16,991 nucleotides of DNA, taken from positions 1 through 16,991 of the forward strand of contig JAPEVF010000950.1 of NCBI GenBank assembly GCA_029747585.1, written 5' to 3'. The translations under genes and the position numbers were made by a program. Below are positions 9,701 to 16,991 of this stretch, in pieces. The stretch is from Pleurotus djamor. Lineage: Eukaryota; Basidiomycota; Agaricomycetes; Agaricales; Pleurotaceae. Position 1 is the first letter of the stretch. Every line of letters starts with the position of its first letter. The notes beneath the pieces were generated by a model that was not told the origin of the DNA, searched no databases, and was given only the letters and a program-made list of their open reading frames with translations.

Positions 9701-12162
9701 TGGAACTCTAGTCGTCAACTCGCTTAGGAACGTCTGGACGGTAGATTTGACATTTTGAACATCGTCTTTGAAGGTAGTATCGCTGGTTTCATCTTCTACA
9801 TGAGAGAGGCGGTCTTCTAGGATATCCTGGACACGACTTGTTTGCTGAGCAGACAAATCTTCTATTTGAAGGAGTAAAGAATCCAGCTCAGCGCGAACAC
9901 TCTGCATGACCTGTGCCTGACTTTGAACCGCTTTTAGCAACCCGGACAGGTGAGTGACCGTGGCCAAAGAAGCCTGTAGCCGTGTCGACTTCTGGGAAAT
10001 CCAGTTCGCCAGAGCATCTCCGTGCGACGACGATAAATGACCCAAGGGAGCTTCGACCTGGGCTAGACAACGATCTTGCAGTTGCTGGATGAGAACTGGG
10101 AAGTCGGCCGGCGAAGAAAGCGATGGACCCAACGAAGCTGACGGTGTCGGGGGTGTAAGGGGGGCACTATATTGACTGACTTTGCGCCATTGATGACGCT
10201 CAACATCTTGCAGAACCTGATCGTGCAACGAGTCGACGTCTTGGAGCAAGGCGTCAATACAGGAGCAAACCTCTCTGGTTTGCCGGAGTTTCTCAGAGCG
10301 GTCGTTGATAGTTTCCGCAGCTGCCCATCCCTGTTTGCGAAGTTCGCAAAGCTTTTGCACTTGAGAAGCGATGTTGGTCCGAAAGGCAGTATCTATCCCG
10401 CATTGCTCTAACTGCAAGGAGATGATGGCCCATTCCGTCGATAGTTGATCCGTACGCTGGGATAGCTGTTCCAGCGAGCTCAGCAGGGAAGGTAAGAGAG
10501 CAAAGAATGCGGAATGTCCGGTGGGATTAATAGAACGCTCCGTCAAGAGGGATGGTGGACTGCCATCACTGCCATTGACACCGACAGGGACTCCGTGGAC
10601 GAGCTGATCCATGATCGAAGTGAGGGATGAGGCACAGTCATCGACGCTTTTGCTAAGGATCTCAGCGCCTTGAACAACATTCGCAGAGTCCGAATACCCT
10701 TCGACAATGACAGTAACTGATCGCAATAACTCCAAGGTCGACCGAAGTTCTTGGGAAAGGCTTTGTGTCAGGTTGTCGTTGAAAGCACCTTGATCGGGAA
10801 AGAGGGGGTGGACTGGCCGAGGGAAGGAATTACGAGTAGATTCTGGTATGTCACGGAGACCCAGTCGACGCTTCAGCTTGTCGAGGCGAGTGGTAAAAAG
10901 CTGGCTTTGGGCAGTGTGAGGATGCCGAAGGCGGGCGGTTTCAACTTCTTCCATCAAGTTGAGTAACGATGTCTTATCCTTCATAGTTTCTACGTAAATT
11001 TCGTCCGCCCTTATAAACAAATATTAGATGTGTTGACCACAAGATACGACAATTTGACTCACTTTTTCCATTGGACAACAAGATTCGCTGCGAAGTGACC
11101 GAGTCGCTCTAAACCATGGATGCCTTTTTCTTCCAACTTGTCTTGCTCGTCCAGTAATTCATCAGGAACTGGCTTTCTGCTAGCGTCAATGAGTTTATCG
11201 AGGGCTTTCCCTGAGGAACCAAGTTTGCCATGTTTCAAATTGTTTATCGAAGAAACAATCTTAGAAGCATCCTTGCTAAGTTGCTCCGAAAACTTGAACC
11301 TCGCATTACGAGAGAACCCTACAGAGTTGATCGAGCTCTCGGAATTCACAGAAGCTGCGGAAGAGGTTGACACAATCGAGCCTCGTCTAATGGGGTCGAA
11401 GGGAGCGTCCTCGACTAACGACAAACTGTCATAAACTGTAGGGGACCACCGTGCGCGTGTCTTGATAAATCCCTCAGTTTCTCGGGATATTGTGTGTATC
11501 TCGGTCCACGCGGCGATGCGATGCTCTTCCCAAGTTAACCTGACGTCAAGTAGATCCAAATGTTCCGAACGATCGCGCAGAAGGTGCATCAACTTGTCCA
11601 GGTCGAAGATGGTAGTGAGAGTAATCTCGATGAGGTCGGTGTCCTCTGGGGATAAGTTTCGCTGAGCCGCAGCTACATCATAGATAAATAAGATGTCTGT
11701 GCAATGCTAGTTGGACACACCTTTAGTGAACTTCTTCAACTTCTTCATTTCTCCCGCATCAAATATCTCAGTCTCCTTCTCAATGGCATCATGATTCACC
11801 AACCACTGCTGTAGCTCGACTCGCGTGGGTAACCCAGATACCTCGAGAGCCGAGTTTCGAACGTCCTCCAAACCCACAAACACTTCTATAGGAGGCATTT
11901 TCTCCAAAATCTTTGGGGATTCAAAATTCTCAATTTTCTATGGTTGTCACCACGAATGCAAGCACACCTTTATTTTCTCCTCTATCCATGCCTTCCGGTC
12001 AATGAACGCCTGTAGTTCTATTACTTCGTGCGACTCTAGGGCCTGTTCATCTCCAACTCGAGGCGAGGCCGCAAGCTTTGGCTCGTTATCTTGTGATGTC
12101 GTTGTCCCGTCTCCGTTCAACGGAACGTGGATTGCATTGATACTGGGATTACTGTCAGACAT
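6712..12162 (-). CDS. Large Kar9-like protein with C-terminal GAR (Gas2-related) microtubule-binding domain
   Basis: Six exons (12162-11968, 11910-11721, 11672-11063, 11009-8596, 8543-7160, 7108-6712) with introns of 57, 48, 53, 52 and 51 bp keep one frame for about 1,729 residues. The N-terminal third has helical segments such as LMHLLRDRSEHLDLLDVRLT and WEEHRIAAW, which I match to the fungal KAR9 family, cortical/microtubule proteins that orient the spindle. Spectrin-like helical sequence follows, then an almost unbroken Glu/Arg/Gln coiled coil (about 943-1116). After that come more helices, a basic Ser/Arg-rich stretch, PTPPPPPKKP, and a GAR domain (about 1533-1610) with VDINIEGVAETW, YWIGD, LCFCRILRSHTVMVRVGGGW and SELSKFIRDHF, the last block crossing an intron. 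The C-terminal tail has many SP/TP sites. A TNIP motif near 1275 resembles EB1-binding SxIP. The first intron's acceptor is uncertain (30, 39 or 57 bp, all in frame); 57 bp is chosen as normal size. Confidence 0.82.
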
Positions 12163-12554
12163 GAATAAAAGCCGCTAGGTGCGGGTACACGAGATAGGTT
12201 CCGAGGTCGGTTAAAGAAAGAGGATGGTAGCAGTGTGGGCCAAATTAATGATCCATCCAGCTCAGAATGAGGGTAGACGGCTTCAGAACATGAATCGTGC
12301 GGACGTGAGGCAGCAATGAGGCCAAGAAAGTGGTGGTGAATGGGATGTGAACGTGAACTTATTGGCTTAGTCAGCGCACTGAACCCCTCACCGCGGACGT
12401 CTTGAATGCCGTTTCGTTGCCATGTTTGTCATGATATCCAGAGTCGATGTCACCAGTAAGTTATACATGGAAGGGCGTAATGATAGTTAAACCTTCATAA
12501 TCATATCTAAGCGGCGTCCTTGGAGTCGCTCGAATGAGATCCTACCGAACTCTC
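12163..12554. other. Upstream region of the Kar9-GAR gene and 3' region of the coiled-coil gene
   Basis: This 392-bp gap separates two minus-strand genes. Read on the minus strand it contains a CCAAT box at -199 and a pyrimidine-rich stretch (ccatcctctttctttaacc, near 12206-12224) close to the probable transcription start of the Kar9-GAR gene. No reading frame here looks coding. Confidence 0.55.
12361..12365 (-). promoter_or_regulatory. CCAAT box upstream of the Kar9-GAR gene
   Basis: CCAAT on the minus strand, in the context gactaagCCAATaag, lies 199 bp before the start codon at 12162. HAP-complex sites often sit at this distance in fungal promoters. The pentamer is common by chance, so the call is tentative. 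Confidence 0.3.
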
Positions 12555-13320
12555 TCAAGTGTTGACTCGGGGTGACTTCAGTTCCAAGTTCTGTGGAACC
12601 CGAGTGCTCAGAATTGGTATAGACTCAGGACAGCAGTCGCGCGGAATTTCATACCTGCTCAGCTTGTGCGCCAGTAGATAATCGCTGCAAACGCAAAGCG
12701 GTCGCACGCAACGTATCGATCTTCATTTGATCCATGGTTCCATACGCGTAACCATGCTTGAGTTGTATTTCATGAATAAACGAAGCAATGTCTGCCAATG
12801 ATAGTCCCAGTTCTCGCATAGAGATATCAACCTTTCCGCTAGAAAGCGATTCATATAAGTACGGAGGACTTGCAGCAAGCAGCCTGACGTCAGGACTCAG
12901 CGCTCACCCAGCACTGTGTTGCTCGTCTGACAGTTTCTCGAGCTTTTGGCTCAATACGTAATGGGCCCTTGATAGTGAGGAATCTTGCTGCTGGAAAGAC
13001 TTTCGAAGGCCTTCGACGCGTAGCGTTAGGTCCTGCAACCTACTCAAGGTGTCTTTGTGGGACTCTCGAATAGCTTCTTGCTGGGATGCAAGGAGCCCTG
13101 CCTCCCTTCGTAGCTGTGACAGAGCAATGCTGAGTTGGTTAACGTTCTGTTGTAATGATATGCATCTCCTTCTCATGAGAAGATACGGCACCAGCGAGAA
13201 TGGCGCAAGAAGGCTGAAGAGAAGTCCTAGGCGAATAGGGAACGGAGGCAGGGGTGAATCCCCCGTAGAATTCTGCGGCCTGCGGGAGTCGTCAATATCA
13301 TCGTTCGATGGAGAATGGAC
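12555..13320 (-). CDS. Unrecognised protein with one membrane segment and coiled coil; first exon not found
   Basis: Three exons read well: 13320-12908, 12868-12655 and 12590-12555 (TGA), with introns of 39 and 64 bp, giving at least 220 residues. The visible part starts with a polar stretch, then PLPPFPIRLGLLFSLLAPFS and LVPYLLMRRR, a hydrophobic anchor flanked by arginines on the far side. A heptad-like coiled coil with many Gln and Leu (SLQQNVNQLSIALSQLRREA onward) runs for about 90 residues. A second helical block follows (PPYLYESLSSGKVDISMREL). An in-frame TAG immediately precedes 13320 and no ATG follows before the anchor's end, so an upstream exon ending in phase 0 must exist; I found no donor that fits well. 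Alternatively translation starts at the Met of LLMRRR (13176), losing the anchor. The 39-bp intron is at the short limit. I do not recognise the family; an organelle-membrane tether is only a guess. Confidence 0.6.
12883..12894. promoter_or_regulatory. 12-bp perfect palindrome CCTGACGTCAGG with CRE core
   Basis: The core TGACGTCA is the full CRE/ATF site. It lies inside the proposed 39-bp intron of the coiled-coil gene, where its ctgac would also serve as the branch point. Regulatory function is uncertain; it may be chance. Confidence 0.25.
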
Positions 13321-14121
13321 CTACATAGGTGGATATGTCAGGCAAGGGTTGCTTATCAAGCTTCAGCAAAGGCTTCGAGAATCATTATATCTGCATATAG
13401 GGGCTACAACTGCAGTGTGTCGTACTCTTCATCGACATAACTCTAGGAACAAAACATAGGACTACCATATGGATGACTTAAAACAATAAAGCAAGAGGAC
13501 GTAGCAATGTAGGGGGTATCGCTCAAAACAAATATATCGACAAAACTGAGGTGGTGGCACCCGTCACCATTCGAAGAAATTCCACCTCCACCATGGGACC
13601 TTCTTCTTCTTAGGCGGCTAGAAGTGAATTGGTGAGAGCATGTGTCGGAATCGCGAAGCAATCGCACAACGTGCTGCATTCGACGATTTGAATGGAGTTT
13701 ACATGGCAATCATCACGTATCATTCAAGTAGTCTTTACTTGAAGTTTGTCTGCGGTTGTTCAGATGTCCAGCAAGTTCCCCAAGCTGGACGACCACGGCG
13801 ATCCGACGCCGCCACCGCATGATGCTTGAGGCGATACGGTAGCTACAAGCTTGGGAGCTTCGCAGCATGGAGTGAGTTTGCGACGTGTCAGTAGTGACTC
13901 TGTGCAAAATCATAGGAAGCGCTGCTTACTTTGATGTAATATTGCCGCAGTAGCATCAGTCAATGACCCAAGCCATTTCATACATAGGGACATGTGACAC
14001 ATAAGTACATCGCAAAGTCCAAAGAGAAGACTAACAGAGGTATTGCGTATAGTTGGGACTAGCAGTATCGGGATTACATTAGAACCTCAGGTCCCCCTCC
14101 TCGAATTCCCGATGATGAAAA
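13321..14121. other. Gene-poor region between the coiled-coil gene and the APH gene
   Basis: About 800 bp with no confident gene. It should hold the missing first exon and promoter of the minus-strand coiled-coil gene near 13340-13500, and the 3' UTR of the APH gene just below 14122. A small plus-strand candidate exon at 13764-13829 is listed separately. Other frames are short and mutually inconsistent. Confidence 0.5.
13764..13829 (+). CDS. Candidate small exon/ORF behind a good 3' splice site
   Basis: A pyrimidine-rich tract ending ttgttcag is followed directly by ATG and 21 codons ending in TGA. The peptide is polar (KFPKLDDHGDPTPPPHDA), and most third positions are G or C. Upstream, the ATG at 13640 opens a frame that can be joined in phase 0 from GGA|gtttac (intron about 67 bp), giving a 40-residue protein. 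Other donors, such as gtatca 52 bp before the acceptor, give other frames. No homologue comes to mind, so this is a weak call. Confidence 0.22.
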   Translation: MSSKFPKLDDHGDPTPPPHDA

Positions 14122-14965
14122 CTAGAAACAATTCTCATTGATATCCAGGATTTTCCGGAACGCATGGATCTCGTTCCAGCGGCGCTCGCCAGGAAAGACA
14201 CGTGCGAGTAGACGGTCCCACCCTGGTGTCATGAAACGATGGTCATGCATGGAGCAGTATTCCCAGTACGAAGGATAGAAGCCACCCGTCTCCCAGTCGA
14301 TAATCCCAGTGATCGTGGTACCATCGACGATGATGTTCTTAGGGATGAGATCGCCGTGCGTGAAGGTGATAGGAGCGTCTCGAGGGAAGTTGGATAAGAG
14401 GGTGTTGGTGAATGTCTCGGAGCAGGGCAGAAGGAGTAAGTCGCGGTACGCATCGAGAAATTCGCCGACACTCTCGAAGGCCTTCTCCGGGGGCATATGT
14501 TTGGGGTAAAACATATTGTGGTAAGGACCACCATTGACTGTTCCTAGACGCGACGAGTGGGCCTGAGACATGCGTTGAAGGATAGCGGAAAGCTGAATGG
14601 CGATGTGGTCGAGCTCGTCGTCGGTCATAGTGTCAATGACTTTATCGAGGGATTGCCCGGGGCATTCTTCCATCACGATGTACCATGGTCCATNCCCCCC
14701 CCGTAGCAACCGCGCCGTCGTGTTTCTTGGAGGCTGAAGGTGAAATCAGGACTTTAGGAACGGGAAGGTGGACTGTGTCGCGTGCGAATGTCTGTGCATC
14801 AGCTTCGTCTGTCAATGTCATGTTTCTGGAGCACTTGAGGACGACTCCAGGTTGGATGCGAACGACTTTTGTGCCCCAGCTGTGAAAGTAAAGGAAAGCT
14901 TCTTGTGGGTATGCAAGCACATCTTCTATACGCAAAGGGAGTTTGAGGCCTTCGTTGAGCGCCAT
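14122..14965 (-). CDS. Aminoglycoside phosphotransferase (APH)-fold kinase-like protein; frame broken at an N
   Basis: A single-exon gene of about 280 residues. VVLKCS (Lys44) fits the ATP-binding lysine strand, WYIVMEE (94-100) the hinge, HGDLIPKN (203-210) the catalytic loop with Asp205 and Asn210, and IIDWETGGFYPSYWEY (221-236) the metal-binding Asp223 and the family's typical tail to that motif. Fungal members of this fold are numerous and phosphorylate small molecules or are of unknown substrate; no drug-resistance role is implied. At 14694 an N beside a C8 run (G8 on the coding strand) shifts the frame; omitting it as a spurious base joins the two halves into one frame. Of the start codons, ATG at 14965 is the first Met; upstream in frame there is only a TTG. 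No introns are needed, unlike the neighbouring genes. Confidence 0.85.
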
Positions 14966-15033
14966 CGCGATGAAGGGATGTAAGTAAGAAGACAAGGGAG
15001 ATAGTGAGCCGTGTGACCTAGATGGCTTAGATG

Positions 15034-15047
15034 ATCTATTAATAGAT
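15034..15047. promoter_or_regulatory. 14-bp AT-rich perfect palindrome upstream of the APH gene
   Basis: ATCTATTAATAGAT reads the same on both strands and lies 69-82 bp upstream of the APH start codon, where a core promoter element or dimeric regulator site could be. No known factor is assigned. Confidence 0.3.
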
Positions 15048-15119
15048 GGCGACTCCGGTTTTACAGGGGCCTCACACAGGAGTCAATTTCGGTTGAATAT
15101 TCCTAACANTTTGAACTCC

Positions 15120-15136
15120 TTTTTTTTTTTTTTTTT
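15120..15136. repeat. T17 homopolymer (A17 on the minus strand)
   Basis: Seventeen consecutive T, with an N eleven bases before it at 15109. On the minus strand it is an A17 tract that could be the tail of an old retroposed RNA; no target-site duplication or source RNA is recognisable. Length in this draft may be unreliable. Confidence 0.7.
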
Positions 15137-15256
15137 ACATGTGACCTATATACAGCCACCTCGTCCAACCGGGGTCGGTTTCTGATCTAAGACGTAGCGG
15201 GCTTTGAGCGGGAACAGATGTGGGAAAGTACTAATACTACTACTAAATGAGAAAGG

Positions 15257-15264
15257 TGACGTCA
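15257..15264. promoter_or_regulatory. CRE/ATF-type palindrome TGACGTCA
   Basis: A full 8-bp CRE lies about 290 bp upstream of the APH start codon in otherwise empty DNA (15140-15464 holds no gene I can support). Function is inferred from the motif alone. Confidence 0.25.
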
Positions 15265-15464
15265 TTCTTTTTGCAACGGGCTCGCGGTCTCACACCTTTC
15301 GACCACCCAAGAGCTCGTTGGATAATCATTAATCCTCCCTCACACATCTGATATGATACTGTAAAGGCCGCACAGCTAGTGAGTGATCTTGTTCCCTACT
15401 CGGCCAGGATAGTAACTTACACCCAACCTATTTCACAGCCTTCAAGTCTCTGGCACTCAACCAG

Positions 15465-15842
15465 TCACTGCATCTCCCTCTCCTCTTCACAAACTCTCAC
15501 TCGTGCTCCCCGTGTTTGCCGCCCGCCATTCGCAGTCGAAGGGATAGCTTCAGCTTGGGTAGGAAGATGCTCCTGCGCTGGGGGCGGAATGAGTAGCCCG
15601 TTTTCTGGGAGAAGCGTACCGCCATCTTGCTCGGACTCGATGGTCACATTCCCTTGTGCGTGATCATCGTTTCCTGTGATTCTTGCTGCTTCATTCAAAC
15701 CATCATCACTCTTCATAGGCGGGGATTCCATTCTCGTCACCTGTGCTTCAGCTTCAACATCTATGGGCTTAAGCCAGGCTGAAGGACTTGGCTCGGAATC
15801 CTCGTGTTCGGGTTCTGGATCATGCCCTGCATCAGCCTGCAT
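15465..15842 (-). CDS. Acidic, disordered ORF of doubtful status
   Basis: 125 residues rich in Glu, Asp, Pro, Ser and Gly, with no domain, from an ATG at 15842. It could be the disordered tail of a gene whose earlier part is the zinc-finger fragment just upstream on the same strand: a donor after AATG near 15967 and the acceptor gatcacag near 15855 are phase compatible, with an intron of about 116 bp, twice the usual size. It could equally be a chance frame in skewed sequence. The plus-strand frame over the same region has no better features. Confidence 0.25.
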   Translation of the reverse strand: MQADAGHDPEPEHEDSEPSPSAWLKPIDVEAEAQVTRMESPPMKSDDGLNEAARITGNDDHAQGNVTIESEQDGGTLLPENGLLIPPPAQEHLPTQAEAIPSTANGGRQTRGARVRVCEEEREMQ

Positions 15843-15941
15843 CCTCGTCGCTGTGATCGGTCACTGTATCGGTTCTATATGCGCGTGACTAGCCATTCAA
15901 AGACTCATCCCTGGTTGGTGGAAGGTTCATAACTTAGGATG

Positions 15942-16217
15942 TTACACGAGCGATGGGTGTCTGCAATGACCATTGTCGGTGCGTCCCTTTCGAGTCTTGA
16001 TTGGCTTATCTCGGTTCCTCCATGCTTCTAGTAACACCGATTTCTCTGTGTTTCCAATCGTCCACGACGTATCATACGAATTTGCTGGCGTACAAGGGTG
16101 CTCGCGTACCATGTTGTAGCGCCAGACAACCTGGTTCTTCAAGCGGGATGCACATTCTGGACACATGATGGGTACGTTTGAACATGGACTTCCTTCTTTT
16201 GAGATGGTGGCCGCGCT
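15942..16217 (-). pseudogene. C-terminal fragment of a zinc-finger-type protein family
   Basis: The frame, open from just after a TAA at 16218-16220, reads PCSNVPIMCPEC, then VVWRYNMVREHP, then SYDTSWTIGNTEKSVLLEAW and RNRDKPIKTRK. The pattern C-x-N-x-P-x2-CPxC ... W-x-YN-x3-xH ... W-x-I-x3-E ... W-x-NR is one I associate with a large, unnamed Agaricomycete-expanded family, where it lies near the C-terminus of longer proteins. Here no upstream coding sequence is present, only repeat-like DNA, so this seems a truncated copy. The family match is from memory of the pattern, not a search. A start at the ATG at 16166 would cut through the motif. Confidence 0.4.
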
Positions 16218-16330
16218 TTAACTGAACTTCTGCATGTTAGAAGTGATGTCTTGACTATTGGCACCGACCGTACATCATCCAGGCTCAACCGCTCCTCGTC
16301 GCCTCCAATACTGTGGTAAAAGAATCAATT

Positions 16331-16494
16331 CGTCACCAGTGGTGACGCGTGACACGCCTGACGAAATTTTGGTTTCGGCAGGTGGGCCAATTTGGCGTGA
16401 CAATCGGCGCCGCAGGCGAAAATTTTGTCAATTTAGGCAAGGGGCCGCAGGATAATATTTTACCTACACAATGCCAATTTAGGTAGGTAGGTAG
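16331..16494. repeat. Patch of inverted and short tandem repeats
   Basis: CGTCACCA-g-TGGTGACG (16331-16347) is a perfect inverted repeat with 8-bp arms. TGACGAAATTTT (16359-16370) pairs with AAAATTTTGTCA (16419-16430) with one mismatch. TAGG repeats about 3.75 times at 16480-16494. The sequence between is full of related words such as GCCAATTTGG. This looks like non-coding repeat debris, possibly a non-autonomous element, but I see no target-site duplication defining its ends. Confidence 0.5.
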
Positions 16495-16740
16495 TTCACG
16501 GCCAGATGGTGTCAAATTGAATTTTTATTAGGGGTAGTCAGGCGGCGTCTCGAGGCATTGCTTGGCACCGACGTGTAGCTACCAAGCACGCGCTTGTCCA
16601 CGTTACTTCTTTGTTCACCCATTATGGCCCATGGTACCAATAACCGAGGCAGATGCAGACTGGGATGGCGTCTTCTGGATTGATAAGGGCACCGGACCCG
16701 ACACTAGACAGCGCATCAGGGTGTCACGACCCTGCTCCTC

Positions 16741-16860
16741 TACATCTTTCCCAACCATTCCTACTTCATTCCTACTTTCTATTATCACTTCCTTTCCCTT
16801 TTCGACCTTCTCTGTGCTACTCTTCGCCCCCTTTGCCCCCTCGAACACCTTCTACAACCT
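16741..16860 (+). promoter_or_regulatory. Long CT-rich tract, probable promoter/leader of a plus-strand gene
   Basis: About 120 bases that are mostly pyrimidine, ending 14 bp before the ATG at 16875. Such tracts mark transcription starts and leaders of well-expressed filamentous-fungal genes. The purine-rich complement gives a Lys/Glu-rich frame that I reject as coding. Confidence 0.4.
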
Positions 16861-16874
16861 GCCAAGCCATTCCC

Positions 16875-16991
16875 ATGGTCCACCGGTCCATTCCGTCGAT
16901 CATTTTGGCTGGTTTCGGTCCATCAGCAGTCCTAACTGCTCGCCAATCGATGCAGGAACCATAGCTCAAGCAGAACAGCTCATTTACGTCG
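16875..16991 (+). CDS. Probable first exon and start of second exon of a gene cut by the window end
   Basis: ATG at 16875 opens MVHRSIPSIILAG. An intron is proposed at 16912-16955 (44 bp, gtttcg...gcag) with a perfect ctaac branch point 21-25 bases before its 3' end. Exon 2 (16956-16991) continues in frame as TIAQAEQLIYV. The alternative donor gtccat (38-bp intron) is also phase 1 and only adds two residues. Without splicing the frame ends at 16964. The start is moderately hydrophobic and could be a signal or targeting segment. Too little is visible to identify the protein. Confidence 0.38.

Noticed and set aside
12869..12907. A 24-bp intron (12907-12884) using the nearer cag acceptor
   Set aside because: Phase would fit, but 24 bp is below the size that spliceosomes are known to handle; the 39-bp choice also keeps the frame.
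13049..13459. 136-residue plus-strand frame
   Set aside because: Mostly antisense to the coiled-coil gene exon, which has an anchor, heptads and in-phase splice sites; the plus frame has none of these.
13764..13829. Mating pheromone precursor
   Set aside because: Short size fits, but there is no C-terminal CaaX box and no receptor gene nearby.
14122..14965. APH gene as a drug-resistance gene or as a pseudogene
   Set aside because: The fold is common in fungi with varied substrates, and the single frame break lies at an N by a homopolymer while catalytic residues are intact.
15120..15136. T-run as an RNA polymerase III terminator
   Set aside because: No tRNA, 5S or other A/B-box gene is recognisable just upstream on the plus strand.
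15379..15663. Plus-strand 94-residue frame
   Set aside because: Low-complexity Ser/Pro-rich translation with no recognisable feature; it overlaps the slightly better minus-strand frame.
16615..16848. Lys/Glu-rich minus-strand frame
   Set aside because: It is the complement of the CT-rich tract, lacks an ATG start (an in-frame TAG lies just upstream of its GTG) and has no domain.

Overview
The window is nuclear DNA from a filamentous basidiomycete fungus, most likely an Agaricomycete. It carries eukaryotic housekeeping genes broken by very short introns (mostly 48-67 bp, GT...AG), packed closely on both strands, with CT-rich tracts upstream of start codons. It is draft sequence: six isolated N characters lie in or near homopolymer runs, and two of them break otherwise intact genes.

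Layout. 1-232 (+): the 3' end of DRE2 (anamorsin), whose twin-CX2C Fe-S motif is visible. 233-1364: no convincing gene, but short direct repeats and a promoter-like module that partly copies the region just upstream of the next gene. 1365-2706 (+): BCD1, a HIT zinc-finger protein of box C/D snoRNP assembly, frame-broken only at an N. 2720-3498 (-): MED18, a Mediator head subunit in four exons, tail-to-tail with BCD1 with 13 bp between the stop codons. 3664-4802 (-): a membrane-anchored FAD/NAD(P)H oxidoreductase of the cytochrome-b5-reductase superfamily, close to Cyc2. 4924-6363 (+): a transcription-factor-like protein with three C-terminal zinc fingers, divergent from the oxidoreductase. 6712-12162 (-): the largest gene, about 1,729 residues in six exons, with a Kar9-like N-terminal half, a long charged coiled coil, a basic Ser/Arg/Pro-rich stretch and a C-terminal GAR (Gas2-related) microtubule-binding domain. 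12555-13320 (-): an unrecognised membrane-anchored coiled-coil protein whose first exon I could not place. 14122-14965 (-): an aminoglycoside-phosphotransferase-fold (APH) kinase-like protein, also broken only at an N. 15.0-16.6 kb: gene-poor, with a T17 tract, an acidic disordered ORF, a zinc-finger gene fragment and a patch of inverted repeats. 16875-end (+): the probable first two exons of a gene cut by the window edge.

The genes do not form a pathway or cluster. They are ordinary cellular functions (Fe-S assembly, snoRNP biogenesis, Mediator, mitochondrial redox, spindle/microtubule orientation). I see no CRISPR array, complete transposon, biosynthetic cluster, tRNA or rRNA. The most interesting item is the Kar9-GAR protein, which combines a fungal spindle-positioning module with a domain best known from animal spectraplakins. 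The next most interesting are the duplicated BCD1 5' region and the unrecognised coiled-coil gene.
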